Assembly (NCBI GenBank): GCA_036562265.1
Contig: DATCKS010000488.1
Location: 1-5,802, forward strand
Direction: 5' to 3'
DNA from: DASVDK01 sp036562265 [NCBI: Thermodesulfobacteriota bacterium]
Lineage (GTDB): Bacteria; DASVDK01
DNA: 5,802 bases
Part shown: piece after piece, positions 5,468 to 5,802 of the stretch
Position numbering within the stretch: the first letter of the stretch is position 1
Layout: every line of letters begins with the position of its first letter
Translations under genes and position numbers: made by a program
The notes under the pieces: generated by a model
Database searches by the model: none
What the model was told of the DNA's origin: nothing
The model's input: the letters and a program-made list of their open reading frames with translations, nothing else

Positions 5468-5802
5468 ATGGAACCGGACCGGATCGCGTATCTCCCGATT
5501 GTCGATCGACCCTCGCTGAAGTGGCCCGGTGGCAAACGCTTGGCGCTCTGGGTCGTGCCCAACATCGAACACTACGAGTATCTCCCCCCGGCCAATCCGA
5601 TTCGTGATCCCTATCCACGCACGCCGCACCCGGATGTCCTGAGCTATGGCGCCAAGGATTACGGCAACCGGGTCGGGCTCTGGCGCCTCTTCGAGGTCAT
5701 GGACCGTCACGGGATCCGGTGCACGGTCTCCCTGAACATCGCCGCATTCGAGCACTACCCGGAGATCTTCGAGGCGTGCGAGCGCCGGGGCTGGGACTAC
5801 AT
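5468..5802 (+). CDS. Polysaccharide deacetylase family protein (PuuE/allantoinase-like branch), 3'-truncated by the window
   Basis: The frame opens at ATG 5468 and stays open to the window edge, giving 111 complete codons and two extra bases. The next upstream in-frame triplet of note is a TAA at 5408, with no other usual start codon between. GAGAAG at 5453-5458 is a possible Shine-Dalgarno sequence. The protein starts MEPDRIAYLPIVDRPSLKWP, then LALWVVPNIEHYEYLPP (about 26-42), RTPHPDVLSYGAKDYGNRVG (about 51-70), LWRLFEVMDRHGIRCTVSLN (71-90), and HYPEIFEACERRGWDY near the edge. I recognise this as the N-terminal third of a roughly 290-310-residue NodB-fold family. Members include the metal-independent allantoinase PuuE and many uncharacterised proteins annotated as polysaccharide deacetylase. 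The downstream SHG-type motif and catalytic residues lie outside the window. There is no signal peptide, so it is probably cytoplasmic. A deacetylase acting on carbohydrate is not favoured; a C-N hydrolase acting on a small amide or ureide is a reasonable inference only. Confidence 0.85.
   Translation, partial: MEPDRIAYLPIVDRPSLKWPGGKRLALWVVPNIEHYEYLPPANPIRDPYPRTPHPDVLSYGAKDYGNRVGLWRLFEVMDRHGIRCTVSLNIAAFEHYPEIFEACERRGWDY

Noticed and set aside
5403-5519. A 38-codon small open frame starting ATGGGTAATGGG ahead of the deacetylase-like gene
   Set aside because: The nearest AGGAG (5382-5386) is 16 bases away, too far. The composition is Arg-rich and the frame overlaps the start of a better-supported gene.
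1-5802. CRISPR array, tRNA, rRNA, riboswitch or phage/plasmid genes
   Set aside because: No regularly spaced repeats beyond the two-copy unit, no recognisable RNA gene signatures and no integrase, replication or capsid-type proteins were found.

Overview
The window is very GC-rich (roughly 70% by eye), and nearly every codon of its main genes ends in G or C. All credible genes read on the + strand. Tight operon packing, a single-chain LivH-LivM permease and short dispersed repeats suggest a soil or sediment bacterium. Candidatus Rokubacteria/Methylomirabilota, or a high-GC proteobacterial or Desulfobacterota-like lineage, would fit. This taxonomic guess is an inference and is weak.

Positions 1-606 are accessory, repeat-bearing DNA. 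They hold the C-terminal remnant of a class I SAM-dependent methyltransferase (recognisable from about 225 to 440). The remnant is bracketed by inverted copies of a short repeat: one copy at 124-141, and two tandem copies in the opposite orientation at 478-526. The first tandem copy also forms a long-range hairpin with 449-460. No intact gene lies here.

Positions 607-5303 form one operon for a complete branched-chain amino acid / amide-type (HAAT, Liv) ABC importer. Its genes are a periplasmic binding protein (616-1824), a fused LivH-LivM permease (1853-3703), the LivG ATPase (3700-4596) and the LivF ATPase (4593-5303). The last two junctions are 4-base GTGA overlaps, so translational coupling is likely. 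The binding protein would capture the ligand in the periplasm, the fused permease would supply both membrane halves, and the LivG/LivF pair would power uptake.

The most unusual feature is inside the start of livG. A 126-base segment (3736-3861, exactly 42 codons) sits between two 14-base direct repeats and is packed with GC hairpins. It adds an Arg/Ala-rich stretch to the LivG N-terminus without breaking the frame. Removing one repeat unit in silico gives a LivG of normal length that still starts at the GTGA overlap. This looks like an in-frame insertion of a small palindromic repeat element.

Positions 5304-5467 are a less GC-rich intergenic region with a possible -10 box. From 5468 to the window edge runs the first 111 codons of a polysaccharide-deacetylase-family protein (PuuE/allantoinase-like branch). 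Its codon use is noticeably more relaxed than the operon's. It may process the transported ligand, but that is inferred from position only.
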